A stretch of 60,247 nt of DNA, taken from Opitutales bacterium (lineage in GTDB: Bacteria; Verrucomicrobiota; Verrucomicrobiia; Opitutales; Oceanipulchritudinaceae). The notes beneath the pieces are model-generated. The model made no database searches and had not been told where the DNA came from. It worked only from the letters and a program-made list of their open reading frames with translations. The stretch lies in contig SLNJ01000011.1 in assembly GCA_007133065.1 (NCBI GenBank), forward strand, positions 1 through 60,247. Direction: 5' to 3'. Positions 9,359 through 18,397 of the stretch are shown here, one piece after another (positions within the stretch are counted from its first letter, which is position 1; each line of letters starts with the position of its first letter). Both the position numbers and the translations under genes were made by a program.

Positions 9359-9640
9359 ATGGATCGATTCCACTCGCACCCGCGTCGAACCGTGCTTGCC
9401 CCGGCGAAGAACCCGCCGGCTCGCAACTCGTTCGTGCTCGCCGCCATCGCACTGTCAGCCGCCTGCACCGGCACATCAGGGGATGACGCGACGTCGCCCG
9501 TCCTCCTTGACGAGCGGTTTGCATGCCTCGAGCGCTGGGAAGAGCATGCCTTTCCCCGGGTCCCGGAGCGATCGGTCTATGAAATCGCATCCGACAACGA
9601 TAACGCACACTACCTTCGCATGTCGAGCGACGGCGGTTGA
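9359..9640 (+). pseudogene. Truncated lipoprotein gene, possibly DUF3047 family
   Basis: 93 codons run from ATG 9359 and stop abruptly. The product has a lipoprotein-like signal with a Cys after LSAA and the segment LLDERFACLERWEEHAFP, followed by RSVYEIASDNDNAHYLRM and SSDGG. That is the pattern of the N-terminus of DUF3047-type secreted proteins, which are normally above 200 residues. The stop follows SSDGG, where the family would continue, and the next 100 bases hold no recognisable remainder in the other frames. I read it as a broken 5' remnant between arsS and the AhpD-like gene. It could alternatively be a short real lipoprotein. Confidence 0.5.
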
Positions 9641-9741
9641 CCGCGCCGCCGCGGGTGTCGATTTTTCCCGAGTAAAACGGACGACGAAACGTCCACCTTG
9701 AAACCGGAATAACACCGGTCGCCGAGCCCTCTCAAATACTC

Positions 9742-10293
9742 ATGGAATTCACAAAACACACGAAGGAAACCGCGCCGGAAGCCTCTGTGCCGGTACTGGA
9801 GAAAACGGAACAAGCCTACGGGTTTGCGCTCAACCTGTTCGGAGTCTTGGCGGAATCCCCCGCCGCGCTCTCGGCCTACGTGCAGGTAAACGGTTTTTTG
9901 GAGGAGCACTCCGTCCTCTCACGGCAGGAACAGCAGGTGGTCATGCTCGCTGTCAGTGAGATGAATAACTGTGACTACTGCATGGCCGCCCACAGCGTCG
10001 TCGCCGAAATGAGCGGCGTGCCCGGGGCAACTATTGAGGCCCTCCGCGGGGGCGAGGAACCCGCCGACAAGCGGCAGGCCGCCCTCTTTCGCTTTGCAAG
10101 ATCCCTCGCAGAACACCGCGGCTGGGTGCCCGAGGAAGAACGGAACGCCTTTCTCAACGCCGGTTTCACGACGCGTCACGTGCTCGACGTCATCACGATC
10201 CTCGCCTTGAAAACGTTGAGCAACTACACGAATCATTTGGCGCAAACCCCGTTGGACGACGCCTTTCAGGCTAAGCGCTGGTCCAAGTCCTGA
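9742..10293 (+). CDS. AhpD-like/carboxymuconolactone decarboxylase family protein
   Basis: A 183-residue, mostly helical protein of the alkylhydroperoxidase AhpD family. The redox core is NCDYCMAAHS, giving Cys77, Cys80 and His84, as in the CxxC...H proton-relay site of AhpD. Such proteins reduce peroxides or other substrates using the dithiol pair. A related subgroup occurs beside ArsS radical SAM proteins and is annotated as arsenosugar-associated peroxidase-like; the neighbour at 8185-9195 fits this. A pyridine nucleotide-disulfide reductase (10394-11923), convergent with it, could supply electrons, but that is inference. Confidence 0.8.
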   Translation: MEFTKHTKETAPEASVPVLEKTEQAYGFALNLFGVLAESPAALSAYVQVNGFLEEHSVLSRQEQQVVMLAVSEMNNCDYCMAAHSVVAEMSGVPGATIEALRGGEEPADKRQAALFRFARSLAEHRGWVPEEERNAFLNAGFTTRHVLDVITILALKTLSNYTNHLAQTPLDDAFQAKRWSKS

Positions 10294-10393
10294 CGGTCCC
10301 CGCGCGCAGCTCCGCACCCTGGGCGCGCCATGTGGAACCCAACGGGTCGTTCCGGTCGCCATCTATATCGGCCTTTGCAGCAGGGGCTCGCCC

Positions 10394-11923
10394 TCACCGT
10401 GTCCAGGCGAGCCACCGTGCGAAGAGTTTTTGAATGAGCGGGGTGAATCGCGAGCGGTTGTAGGCGTCGCCGATACGCTGGACGGCCTCGGCGACGGTTG
10501 GATACGGGTGAATGACATTCGAGAGGCTCCCGAGCTTCATGCCCGCTTGCATGGCGACGGCGACCTCGGAGATAAGATTGCCGGCGTGCTCACCGACAAT
10601 GGTTGCACCGAGGATGCGGCCCTTGTGGGCGTGCACCCTCACAAAGCCTTCGCGGTGACCTTCGAGGATGGAACGGTCCATGGCGTCGAAGGGTTGGGTA
10701 TAGGTTTCGACAGCATCACCGTAACGCGCTTTCGCCTCGTGTTCGTAGAGGCCCACGTGCGCGAGTTCCGGCTGGGTGTAGGTGCACCACGGAACGAGGA
10801 GAGCAGTGTGCTTTTTGCGCCCCTTGAAGAGGGCGTTCTGGACAACGAGTCGCGCGGTCGCCCCCGCCATGTGCGTGAATTTGTGTTTCATGGCGACATC
10901 GCCGATCGCGAAAACCCGCGGATTGGTGGTGCGGAGGGTGGCATCGACTGCAATGCCGGTTCGCTTGTCGAAGCGGATACCCGCCTCCTCCAGACCGATT
11001 CCCTCGACGTTGGGCGCGCGGCCCACACCGACGAGGATGTGATCGAAGTCGAGGGCGGACGTTTCGCCGGCCTCTTCGATGTGGATCGTGCGCGTGTCGC
11101 CATGGCGTTCGACTTCTTGCACATTGACCTCGCAGATGGACTGCACACCGTCGGCATGCAGGCGCGAGCGGACGATTTCGGCGGCATCCTGGTCCTCACG
11201 TGGGAGAATGCGGCACTCCGCTTCGAAGAGGGTCACCTTGCTGCCGAACCGGGCGAAGGCCTGAGCCATTTCGCAACCAATCGGTCCCGCCCCGATCACG
11301 GCCAGCCTTTGCGGCAACTCCGTGAGTGAGAAGATCGTTTCATTCGTGAGTGCGCCCGCTTCGGCGAGCCCGGGGATGGGCAGGACGATGGCCCGCCCGC
11401 CCGTGGCGACGACTGCTTTGGCGAATTTCAACTCCGTTCCCTCGACAACGAGAGTGGAGGGGTCCTTGAAGCGCGCCTCGCCGAGGAAGACATCGATCCC
11501 CAGATCTTTGAACCGTTTGGCCGAGTCGTGGGGTGCGATACCCGCGCGGAGTTCGCGCATGCGCTCCATGACAGCGGGAAAATCGACGGTGGTTCCGCCG
11601 GGGACGCGCACGCCGTAGGCGCCCGCCGCGCGCACGGCGGCGGCCCGCTTGGCCGAAGCGAGGAGCGCCTTGGAGGGAACGCACCCGACATTGAGACAAT
11701 CGCCGCCCAGTGCGTGACGCTCGATAAGGGCAACCTTTGCCCCGAGGCCCGCGGCGGCCGCGGCGGTGACGAGGCCCCCGCTGCCCGCGCCGAGAACGAC
11801 GAGATTGTAGCGGCCTTCAGGGACGGGATTGTCCCACCTGTCCGGAGAAACGTGCCGCCGCAGTTCGCGGTTGGCGGCGGTATCGGGCTGGAAGAGAGGG
11901 GAGCGTTCGCTTGTCTGGCTCAT
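10394..11923 (-). CDS. Mercuric reductase/dihydrolipoamide dehydrogenase-like flavoprotein
   Basis: A 509-residue pyridine nucleotide-disulfide oxidoreductase. The FAD site is VVLGAGSGGLVTAAAAAGLG, the redox-active disulfide is GGDCLNVGCVPSKAL, the NAD(P)H site is VIGAGPIGCEMAQ, the second FAD motif is VFAIGDVA, and the C-terminal dimer motif is HPYPTVAEAV. Members transfer electrons from NAD(P)H through FAD to a disulfide or metal. It lacks the C-terminal Cys pair of true mercuric reductase (the protein ends in FARWLAWTR), so Hg(II) reduction is unlikely. The N-terminal extension of about 45 residues is common in the MerA-like subgroup seen near arsenic genes. The ATG at 11923 is preferred; an in-frame TTG lies at 11956. 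Confidence 0.8.
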   Translation of the reverse strand: MSQTSERSPLFQPDTAANRELRRHVSPDRWDNPVPEGRYNLVVLGAGSGGLVTAAAAAGLGAKVALIERHALGGDCLNVGCVPSKALLASAKRAAAVRAAGAYGVRVPGGTTVDFPAVMERMRELRAGIAPHDSAKRFKDLGIDVFLGEARFKDPSTLVVEGTELKFAKAVVATGGRAIVLPIPGLAEAGALTNETIFSLTELPQRLAVIGAGPIGCEMAQAFARFGSKVTLFEAECRILPREDQDAAEIVRSRLHADGVQSICEVNVQEVERHGDTRTIHIEEAGETSALDFDHILVGVGRAPNVEGIGLEEAGIRFDKRTGIAVDATLRTTNPRVFAIGDVAMKHKFTHMAGATARLVVQNALFKGRKKHTALLVPWCTYTQPELAHVGLYEHEAKARYGDAVETYTQPFDAMDRSILEGHREGFVRVHAHKGRILGATIVGEHAGNLISEVAVAMQAGMKLGSLSNVIHPYPTVAEAVQRIGDAYNRSRFTPLIQKLFARWLAWTR

Positions 11924-12159
11924 GGCTGTGTCAATTTGTAGAATACGGCGACCCAACCTCTATGGACGGGTGCAGCGCGCATTTATTCCGCCCGCCGGAC
12001 CGGACATCAACATACGCGTCTTGCATCCTTGCCGGTATCGCCTTTCCCTGAGAGCTGTGCCGCATGCATCCCATGCCGCGTCCATGTCACCGGATCTCTC
12101 CGACCGGCTCGCAGCGCTGCTAGCTTGACGAGTGCGCGCGCGCACGCTCCTATCCGCCC

Positions 12160-13542
12160 ATGGCGGTGCGACCGAATGTCCTGCTCATCATGGCGGACCA
12201 GCAACGGGGAGATTGTCTGGGTGTGGAGAACCATCCCTGCTTGATGACCCCGAGCCTGGATGCGATCGCCCACACCGGCACACGCTTCCGTCGCGCCTAC
12301 AGCTCGTGTCCGCTCTGTATTCCCGCGAGACGCTCCCTGATGACCGGGACATTTCCGTCCACGCACGGCGTGGTCGGGTACGCAAAGGATCAGGAATTGG
12401 TCGGCCTGACCACGCTGCCGCAGGCGTTCTCCGCGGCGGGATACCACACCGCCATGGTCGGTTGGAGCATGGATCTGTACCCGCCACGCAAGCGCTTCGG
12501 GTTCGATGAGATGACGATCTCCGAGGACTACCTGCGCTTTCTGGAGGAAAACATGCCGGAGGGCGCTGGTGGCCATTTTGGTTCCGGGGTGATGATCAAT
12601 GATTGGACGGCACATCCGTGGCATCTCGAAGACAACCTCCATACCACGAACTGGACCGCGAACCGGGCATTGGACTTTTTGCGAAGGCGCGACCCGAGCT
12701 GTCCGTATTTCCTGACCGTGTCGTTCCTCGCTCCCCACCCTCCGTTGCATCCGCCCGCGTTCTATTTTGAACGCTACCTGCGCACCGGCGTGCCGGACCC
12801 GGTTCTCGGCGAATGGGCGCAACCACCTCCCGGAGGTATGACCGCGCTGGAGCCCGATGCCGCCAACGTAAACCTGCGCGGGGAGGCGCTCCTCTCCACC
12901 CGTGCCGCCTACTACGGGCTCATCAACCACCTGGACGACCAGATCCGCCGCATTCTCAACAGAGACACCGGAATCGGGCGCGAGCGTGAGACGATCGTTG
13001 TTTTCGTGAGCGATCACGGAGAGATGCTGGGCGATCACTATTTCGCCCGGAAATCCCAGCCGTATGAAGGCTCCGTCCGGGTGCCTTTCCTCGTTCAGTT
13101 GCCTTCGGCGTGGGAGGCGCCTCGCGGGCAGGTGGTCGACGCACCGGTCTGCCTCGAAGATTTGATGCCGACCCTGCTGGATCTCTGTGACATTTCCGTC
13201 CCCTCCACGGTTGAAGGCGCCAGCCTTAAACCTTTTCTGGTAGGGAAACCACCGCCCGCATTTCGCGAATTCGTCCCATTGGAGCACAGCGGCGGTTGGC
13301 ACGCGTTGACCGATGGGCGTGAAAAATACATCTGGCACTCGCGAACCGGCGCCGAGCAGTTTTTCGATCTCGTCGCCGATCCGCAAGAACGCCGCGACCT
13401 CGCACCGTCCTGCGAGGAAAGAGTCGCCCCATGGCGGGCACTCCTCATCGAGCGACTGGCCAACCGTCCGGAAGGATTCGCGGAGAACGGAAAACTCAAA
13501 CCCGGCCACCCGCACCGCGCGGTGATCCCGTACCAGGCATGA
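12160..13542 (+). CDS. Type I sulfatase
   Basis: A 460-residue alkaline-phosphatase-superfamily sulfatase. The N-terminal metal site is NVLLIMADQQRGD and the modification signature is CIPAR (Cys53, CxPxR type), where the cysteine must be converted to formylglycine. Further motifs are APHPPLHPP and the second metal site VFVSDHGEMLGDH. No signal peptide is visible, so the enzyme may act on imported sulfated oligosaccharides or be exported in an unrecognised way. No formylglycine-generating or anaerobic maturase gene is in the window. Flanking decayed heparinase and sulfatase genes support a role in sulfated-glycan degradation. Confidence 0.9.
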   Translation: MAVRPNVLLIMADQQRGDCLGVENHPCLMTPSLDAIAHTGTRFRRAYSSCPLCIPARRSLMTGTFPSTHGVVGYAKDQELVGLTTLPQAFSAAGYHTAMVGWSMDLYPPRKRFGFDEMTISEDYLRFLEENMPEGAGGHFGSGVMINDWTAHPWHLEDNLHTTNWTANRALDFLRRRDPSCPYFLTVSFLAPHPPLHPPAFYFERYLRTGVPDPVLGEWAQPPPGGMTALEPDAANVNLRGEALLSTRAAYYGLINHLDDQIRRILNRDTGIGRERETIVVFVSDHGEMLGDHYFARKSQPYEGSVRVPFLVQLPSAWEAPRGQVVDAPVCLEDLMPTLLDLCDISVPSTVEGASLKPFLVGKPPPAFREFVPLEHSGGWHALTDGREKYIWHSRTGAEQFFDLVADPQERRDLAPSCEERVAPWRALLIERLANRPEGFAENGKLKPGHPHRAVIPYQA

Positions 13543-13602
13543 CACTTGACTGCGTCATGCTCATGGCTCGTTGACAGGAGACACCCTGGCTAAGGAGATG
13601 TG

Positions 13603-14098
13603 AATATGGATCCAGGAGGTCGCCGAACAAGGTGTATAGCTCGGCCATCTGGAGGGCGATGGTGGCTGCGCCGATGTCGATGCTCGGGTCGTGAATGTCG
13701 GGAAGCTCAGTCAGGTGGCAAGGCAGTCCCCACGCGCTCTCCTCGCAAATCGCCCATGCAAGATCGAGAATCGAATCGTGAAAGCGCCCCTTTCCTTCGA
13801 GGCACTCGGCGATGGCAACCGAACAGAGGAGTCCGCTACGATGGTACCGTGTGTTCTCGTAGCGGTCGTCTTCGCCGGTGCGCTTGGATTCGAGGAAGAG
13901 CGTGGCGGAGATGAACGGGATCGGTTGTTTCGCGGCTTCTTCTCCCTCGCGAATCTGCCGCTGCGTTTCCGCTTCACCCACCCGTGATTTGATCTTCTCC
14001 CACGCCGGGCGGTCCGAGGCCCGCGGGAATGGCGGCCACGTTGGCTCTGCGCGCTTGAGGAGAAGTTCAACCTCAAGAGGGTTGTACTTACTCAGCAT
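13603..14098 (-). pseudogene. Heparinase II/III N-terminal fragment
   Basis: From ATG 14098 the minus strand encodes about 165 residues that look like the toroid N-terminus of a heparinase II/III protein: LLLKRAEPTWPPFPRA, WEKIKSRVGEAETQRQI, GKGRFHDSILDLAWAICEES, WGLPCHLTELPDIHDPSIDI and AELYTLFGDLLDP. After DLLDP at about 13603 the similarity stops, and the following codons run into the end of the neighbouring sulfatase gene. Intact family members are several hundred residues longer, so at least two thirds of the gene is missing. The 3' part was probably lost by deletion. It has no signal peptide, unlike the gene at the window start. Confidence 0.75.
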
Positions 14099-14279
14099 GA
14101 CTGGAGGGAAATACGCGAACGTTAGACGTAAGTCAAATAGAACGAGGAGAGCAAAAGTGAGGCAGATGGCCGAAGGCATTGTCGGAGAGAGTACGGAGCG
14201 CGGGGCATGGAGCTGCGATTTCCCGGCGGGCCACTTTCACTCTTCACGCTCGCTTTCATAGGATATGAGGAGCAAGGGA

Positions 14280-14911
14280 CTATCCCTCGGGCCCGTATGG
14301 AACCAGCTTCAGGATCGGATGATTGGCGTTGGACAATGCGTCATCTCCCGTCTCGCGTATTTTGCGCCATAATTGTGCCACAAGCTCGCGCAATCGTTCG
14401 GCACAGGCGGAATCATTCGCCCGGTTCCGCATTTCGTATGGATCCTCGTCGAGGTTGTAGAGCTCGTCGAAATCGAATCCATTGAACACCACAATGGTAT
14501 TGTTCAACGCATCGCGCTCTTCCAGCCTGCGAATGAGTCGACCATACTGCGCGTCGATTTCCGTGATGGACGCGTAGTAGCACGCCATCGCCTCGCGGCG
14601 TTCCCGGTCGGTGAGGTCGTTCCACACGCGAGCCGTTGCGCCCAATGTGGGAATTCGGTTCGCAGATTGCATTGGTCGTCGTCCACGCAGTGGGCCACTT
14701 CCAGCACCCCGTGGATGTGCGGCAGCAGTCCGGTCATCAGGCTCGCCCGCGCCGGCGAACAGACGGGAACCGGTGTATAGGCGTTCTGGATACGGACCCC
14801 GCGCGCTGCCAGGCGATCGAGACATGGGGCCCGGCATGGATGCCCGTCCTCGAGAACCCGGCACCGCATTTGATCTGTCATCAGAAATAGAATATTCGGT
14901 GGTTTCGGCAT
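14280..14911 (-). pseudogene. Decayed type I sulfatase
   Basis: The ATG at 14911 opens a sulfatase N-terminus (PNILFLMTDQMRCR) with an intact CSPAR signature. Reading breaks near 14640, where the homology jumps to another frame with VWNDLTDRERREAMACYY and DAQYGRLIRRLEE. After NNTIVVF the second metal-binding motif (SDHGE region) is missing, and the sequence jumps to FDELYNLDEDPYEMRN, the usual C-terminal part. So there is at least one frameshift plus two internal deletions, leaving about 210 codons of the normal 450-500. The heparinase fragment follows on the same strand, so the pair was probably once an operon. Confidence 0.8.
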
Positions 14912-15154
14912 ATTTGCCGACTCAGCATAGGATAAATCCACATCAACCCAAGAATGAATCTCGACGTGGGTCAGGCTACCCAAGGTCGCGCACGCCAAAT
15001 TTCGCCGCAGGGCGGTTTCTGGACACCTACTCAACCGCCGATCATAAGTGGAATGTCACTCGGGTAGGGACGCAACCATCATCGGGATCGCTATCGTAGC
15101 GAAAAAGCATTCCCCCTTGCCAATTGCAGCGTTAGGCGGTGTGATAATGCGTTG

Positions 15155-17980
15155 ATGATTCCACCAATAACGAGCACCCCGAACAACCCTTTCGAAACAA
15201 CCTATGACGTCGCTGTTTTCGGCGGCGGACTGACCGGAGTCGCCGCGTCGTTGACCTTGGCTCGCGAGAACCAGCGTGTCCTGTTGGTCGAAGGCCGGTG
15301 TCTGCTCGGCTGGGAGGTTTCCTCGGCCTTCAGTTGCACCCTGCGGCCCGGTTCCTCCGAGGCCGGCAAGATCATTCGCCGTGCGTTGAGCGCCGCCCGT
15401 GGACTGCGGGGCGAGGCCATCGACGCACCGACCACGGAGGTCATCCTCGACCAGGTTCTGGAGAATCATCATGTCGATGTATTGCTCTACTCCACGGCCA
15501 TGGAACTGCTGGTATCCGGCAGACACGTGACGGGAGTTGTGATTGGCAACAAACAGGGGAAGCAGACGATCCGCGCCCACAGCTGGGTCGATGCCACGGA
15601 TGAGGGCACCCTGTGGCGGCAGACCGACGTGCCGTGGCTGGACACCCCGGAGCGAGCGTGGCGACACACGCTCTTCATGTCCCCGGCCGCCGATGGGATG
15701 GCCGCGGAGATCGCGGTGGGCGACGCATCGGAACAGGCTTGCGACGTGCGTGTGCTCCCATCGGTTCGCTTGCGCGAAGCGCGCGTCGAATTCACCGTGG
15801 CAAAGGATTCGAAGGAGAGTGGCCGTCTGCTCATGGAGCAGGTGCTCCGCACCGTCCGCCGCGATGTCCCCGAGTTGACGGATGCCGTGCTGACGCACGC
15901 GAGCGTCGAATCCCTTCCGTTTGGTCCAACCAAATCACTGTCGGAACCGATGACTTGTCATCCCCAATATGAGAATCTGCTGGCGGCGGGTAATTGGGCC
16001 GACGGGCAGCAAGCCAACGACCCGACGGACCTGGCGGCACGAATCGATGCCGGCGACGCGGTAGCGCGGCGACTGCTTTCGTCCAAATCCACCGCGCCGG
16101 AGAAGGCCGCGGACGAATCTGCGCTACAAGGCGCTCAGGTGCGCGAAGTCGATGTCGTGGTGATTGGGGGCGGCACGGCGGGCGGCATGGCGACGGTGGC
16201 CGCCGCACGGGCGGGCGCAAAAACCATCTGCCTCGAGGCCGGCAGCATCCTGGGCGGCATGAAGACCGGGTCCGGCCAGGACTATGTCGGTCATGGTCGC
16301 GGCGGCGGCCTGCAGGATGAGTTTCACGATCGTTGTAAGGAATATCATCCGCTGTACGCCGGCACGGGACGCCTCCCGAAACTGCACTACGAAATCGGCC
16401 GAACGGTACTGGAGCAGATGGCCGTGGAATCGGGGGCGGAGTGCGTATGGGGCGCGACCGTCGTCGATGTGGAGATGCAAGGGAATCGCATTACCGGAGT
16501 CCACGCGACCACGCCCGAGGGCCCCGTGGTCTACCGCGCCAAGGTGGTGATCGACTCGAGCGGCGACGCCGACGCGGCGCGCATGGCCGGGGCGCCCTAT
16601 TACATCGGGCGCGATGTCGACGGCGTTCTCCATTGTTACAGCCAGGTTGCGCATATCCTCCTGCCGAACGGGATGCCCCGGTCGACCAACTGGGACTCGG
16701 GCTACTGCGACCCGCACGACGTCGTCGATCTCACCCGCGCGCGTCGTGATGGTGTGCGGCAGGTCTGGGAACGCCTCGCCCCCGATCCGGAGGGCGAGCG
16801 GCAACTTCTCCTCATCTGTCCCTTGCTCGGGTTGCGCCAGGGACCGGTGATCATCGGAGACTACCAACACGATTTTCTCGACGGGGTGCTGCCGAAACAA
16901 TTCGACGATGTGGTTGGGTTCTCCGGCGCGAAATATGATTGTCACAGCCAGGATTACGAGAACCAGGATGACGCCCCGGTGCTCTGGGTTTGGCTCCTCG
17001 GCAACCGCGAGCGCCACCAGGGCGGCCAAATGCCGTACCGCGTCATGTTGCCCAAAGGTGTCGAAGGGATGCTGGTGGCATGCCGCTCGGCCTCGAGCAC
17101 TCAGGAATCAAACTACCAGTTCCGCACCATGCGCAACCAGCATCGTCTCGGGGAAGCCGCCGGTTTCGCCGCCGCCCATTGCGTCCGGCTTGGCACGACT
17201 CCGCGAGAGCTGGATGTGAAGCTTGTCCAAAAGGACCTCCTGGCGAGCGGCGGTCTGGCGCCGGAAACCGAACTGGGCCCGGTGGTGCCGCCCCGCCCGA
17301 TAGCGCAGTTGCGTGAGGAACTCGCCTCGGACAACCCCAAGGACGCCGTCTGGCTGCTGGCGCACGGGGGGGACGAGGAGCTTGCGGTCCTTGAAGAGGC
17401 CGTGCAAAGCGGTGTGGATTCCGCTCGGTTCTGGGCCTCCGTCGCTCTCGCGTGGCGGCGCAACGAGCAGGCACTGCCGGCACTGATCGAAGCCGTGGAT
17501 ACACGGTTGGCCGAGCGCCTCGACTTTACGCCACGCAGCCGGAACATGGTGCCGCTCTGGCAATCGTGCATCGTCCTGCTCGGCCGGATCGGCTCGCCTC
17601 AGGCCGTGCCGGTCCTTCTCGACGTGCTCGCGGATCCGATCGCGCCCTTCGATGCTGTGATCGCCTCGGTTCGCGCGTTGGGTCGCATCGGCGACGAGCG
17701 CGCGGTCGAGCCGCTTTGCCAATTGCTCGCGCGCGACGATCTACCGTGTCTCCGCAAGTTTCAACAGACCCTGATCTGGGGCAGATGGCCCGAAACCGAG
17801 GATGCGCGATGGCAATTGGAATTGGCCATCGCCGAGGTGCTGGCCGGCTTTGGCCACCCCCAGCAGCAGATCATCGACCGGCATATCGGCGATCCACGCA
17901 ACGCCGTCCGCCGTTACGCCGCTATCGTACAGAAACTCCAGGACGACATGTGGAGGAGTTCCGAAGGAGTCACAACCTAG
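15155..17980 (+). CDS. Tandem FAD-dependent oxidoreductase with HEAT-like C-terminal region
   Basis: A 941-residue protein with two FAD-binding Rossmann starts: VAVFGGGLTGVAASLTLA near residue 20 and VVVIGGGTAGGMATVAAA near residue 330. The second half belongs to the FAD_oxidored family found beside sulfatases and other glycan genes in PVC bacteria (KVVIDSSGDADAARMAGA, then PYRVMLPKGVEGMLVACR). The first copy lacks some conserved segments and may be structural. From about residue 690 the sequence becomes HEAT/PBS-lyase-like (AVPVLLDVLADP, SVRALGRIGDERAVEPLCQLLAR). The start is ATG 15155, with TTG just before it. No signal peptide is visible. The substrate is unknown; oxidation of a sugar or its derivative is a guess from context. 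Confidence 0.75.
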   Translation: MIPPITSTPNNPFETTYDVAVFGGGLTGVAASLTLARENQRVLLVEGRCLLGWEVSSAFSCTLRPGSSEAGKIIRRALSAARGLRGEAIDAPTTEVILDQVLENHHVDVLLYSTAMELLVSGRHVTGVVIGNKQGKQTIRAHSWVDATDEGTLWRQTDVPWLDTPERAWRHTLFMSPAADGMAAEIAVGDASEQACDVRVLPSVRLREARVEFTVAKDSKESGRLLMEQVLRTVRRDVPELTDAVLTHASVESLPFGPTKSLSEPMTCHPQYENLLAAGNWADGQQANDPTDLAARIDAGDAVARRLLSSKSTAPEKAADESALQGAQVREVDVVVIGGGTAGGMATVAAARAGAKTICLEAGSILGGMKTGSGQDYVGHGRGGGLQDEFHDRCKEYHPLYAGTGRLPKLHYEIGRTVLEQMAVESGAECVWGATVVDVEMQGNRITGVHATTPEGPVVYRAKVVIDSSGDADAARMAGAPYYIGRDVDGVLHCYSQVAHILLPNGMPRSTNWDSGYCDPHDVVDLTRARRDGVRQVWERLAPDPEGERQLLLICPLLGLRQGPVIIGDYQHDFLDGVLPKQFDDVVGFSGAKYDCHSQDYENQDDAPVLWVWLLGNRERHQGGQMPYRVMLPKGVEGMLVACRSASSTQESNYQFRTMRNQHRLGEAAGFAAAHCVRLGTTPRELDVKLVQKDLLASGGLAPETELGPVVPPRPIAQLREELASDNPKDAVWLLAHGGDEELAVLEEAVQSGVDSARFWASVALAWRRNEQALPALIEAVDTRLAERLDFTPRSRNMVPLWQSCIVLLGRIGSPQAVPVLLDVLADPIAPFDAVIASVRALGRIGDERAVEPLCQLLARDDLPCLRKFQQTLIWGRWPETEDARWQLELAIAEVLAGFGHPQQQIIDRHIGDPRNAVRRYAAIVQKLQDDMWRSSEGVTT

Positions 17981-18048
17981 CTGCCAGGCTGTTGCAGCGT
18001 GGCCGATTAGACGAGCCCAGTGCGGGTACCGGGCGGAGCGACTCCTGC

Positions 18049-18229
18049 CTGACAGGCTGTTCAAGAACTGGGGCGATTATGAATGCGACTATCTCGGCGC
18101 ACGAACTGCCGGGTTGAACGCGGTGTGGTTTGACCGCTTGGGGAACGGCGATCGATCAGACGATGGTACGCACAGGACTCGACACTGTCAGAACTGCCTG
18201 ATATGGTTGAGCCATTCAGAACGAGCTGA
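18049..18229 (+). pseudogene. HAD-superfamily hydrolase C-terminal remnant
   Basis: Translation in one frame gives DYECDYLGARTAGLNAVWFD plus R, which matches motif IV and the following strand of HAD hydrolases (normally GDxxxNDxxGAxxAGxxxVWxxR). After a frame change the sequence gives LSELPDMVEPFRTS and a stop at 18227-18229, a plausible HAD C-terminus. The N-terminal catalytic aspartate region is absent upstream. It is therefore a frameshifted 3' stub lying between the FAD oxidoreductase and the sulfatase. Confidence 0.6.
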
Positions 18230-18397
18230 ATCCCCTCGACTCCCGGCATACCTTGCGTCGCTTACCTTCCGCATCTCCCCCCCGCCCGCGCCCATCGGCC
18301 GCCCTCGGGGTTGCGGGCCGTCACCGCGGATTGAGAACCCCAGTTTGCACCATGCTTCGTTGATTTGTTCGGCGATGAAGTCGAATGTCGAAGCGTA

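Noticed and set aside
10394..11923. True mercuric reductase
   Set aside because: It lacks the C-terminal Cys-Cys pair and no other mer gene is present.
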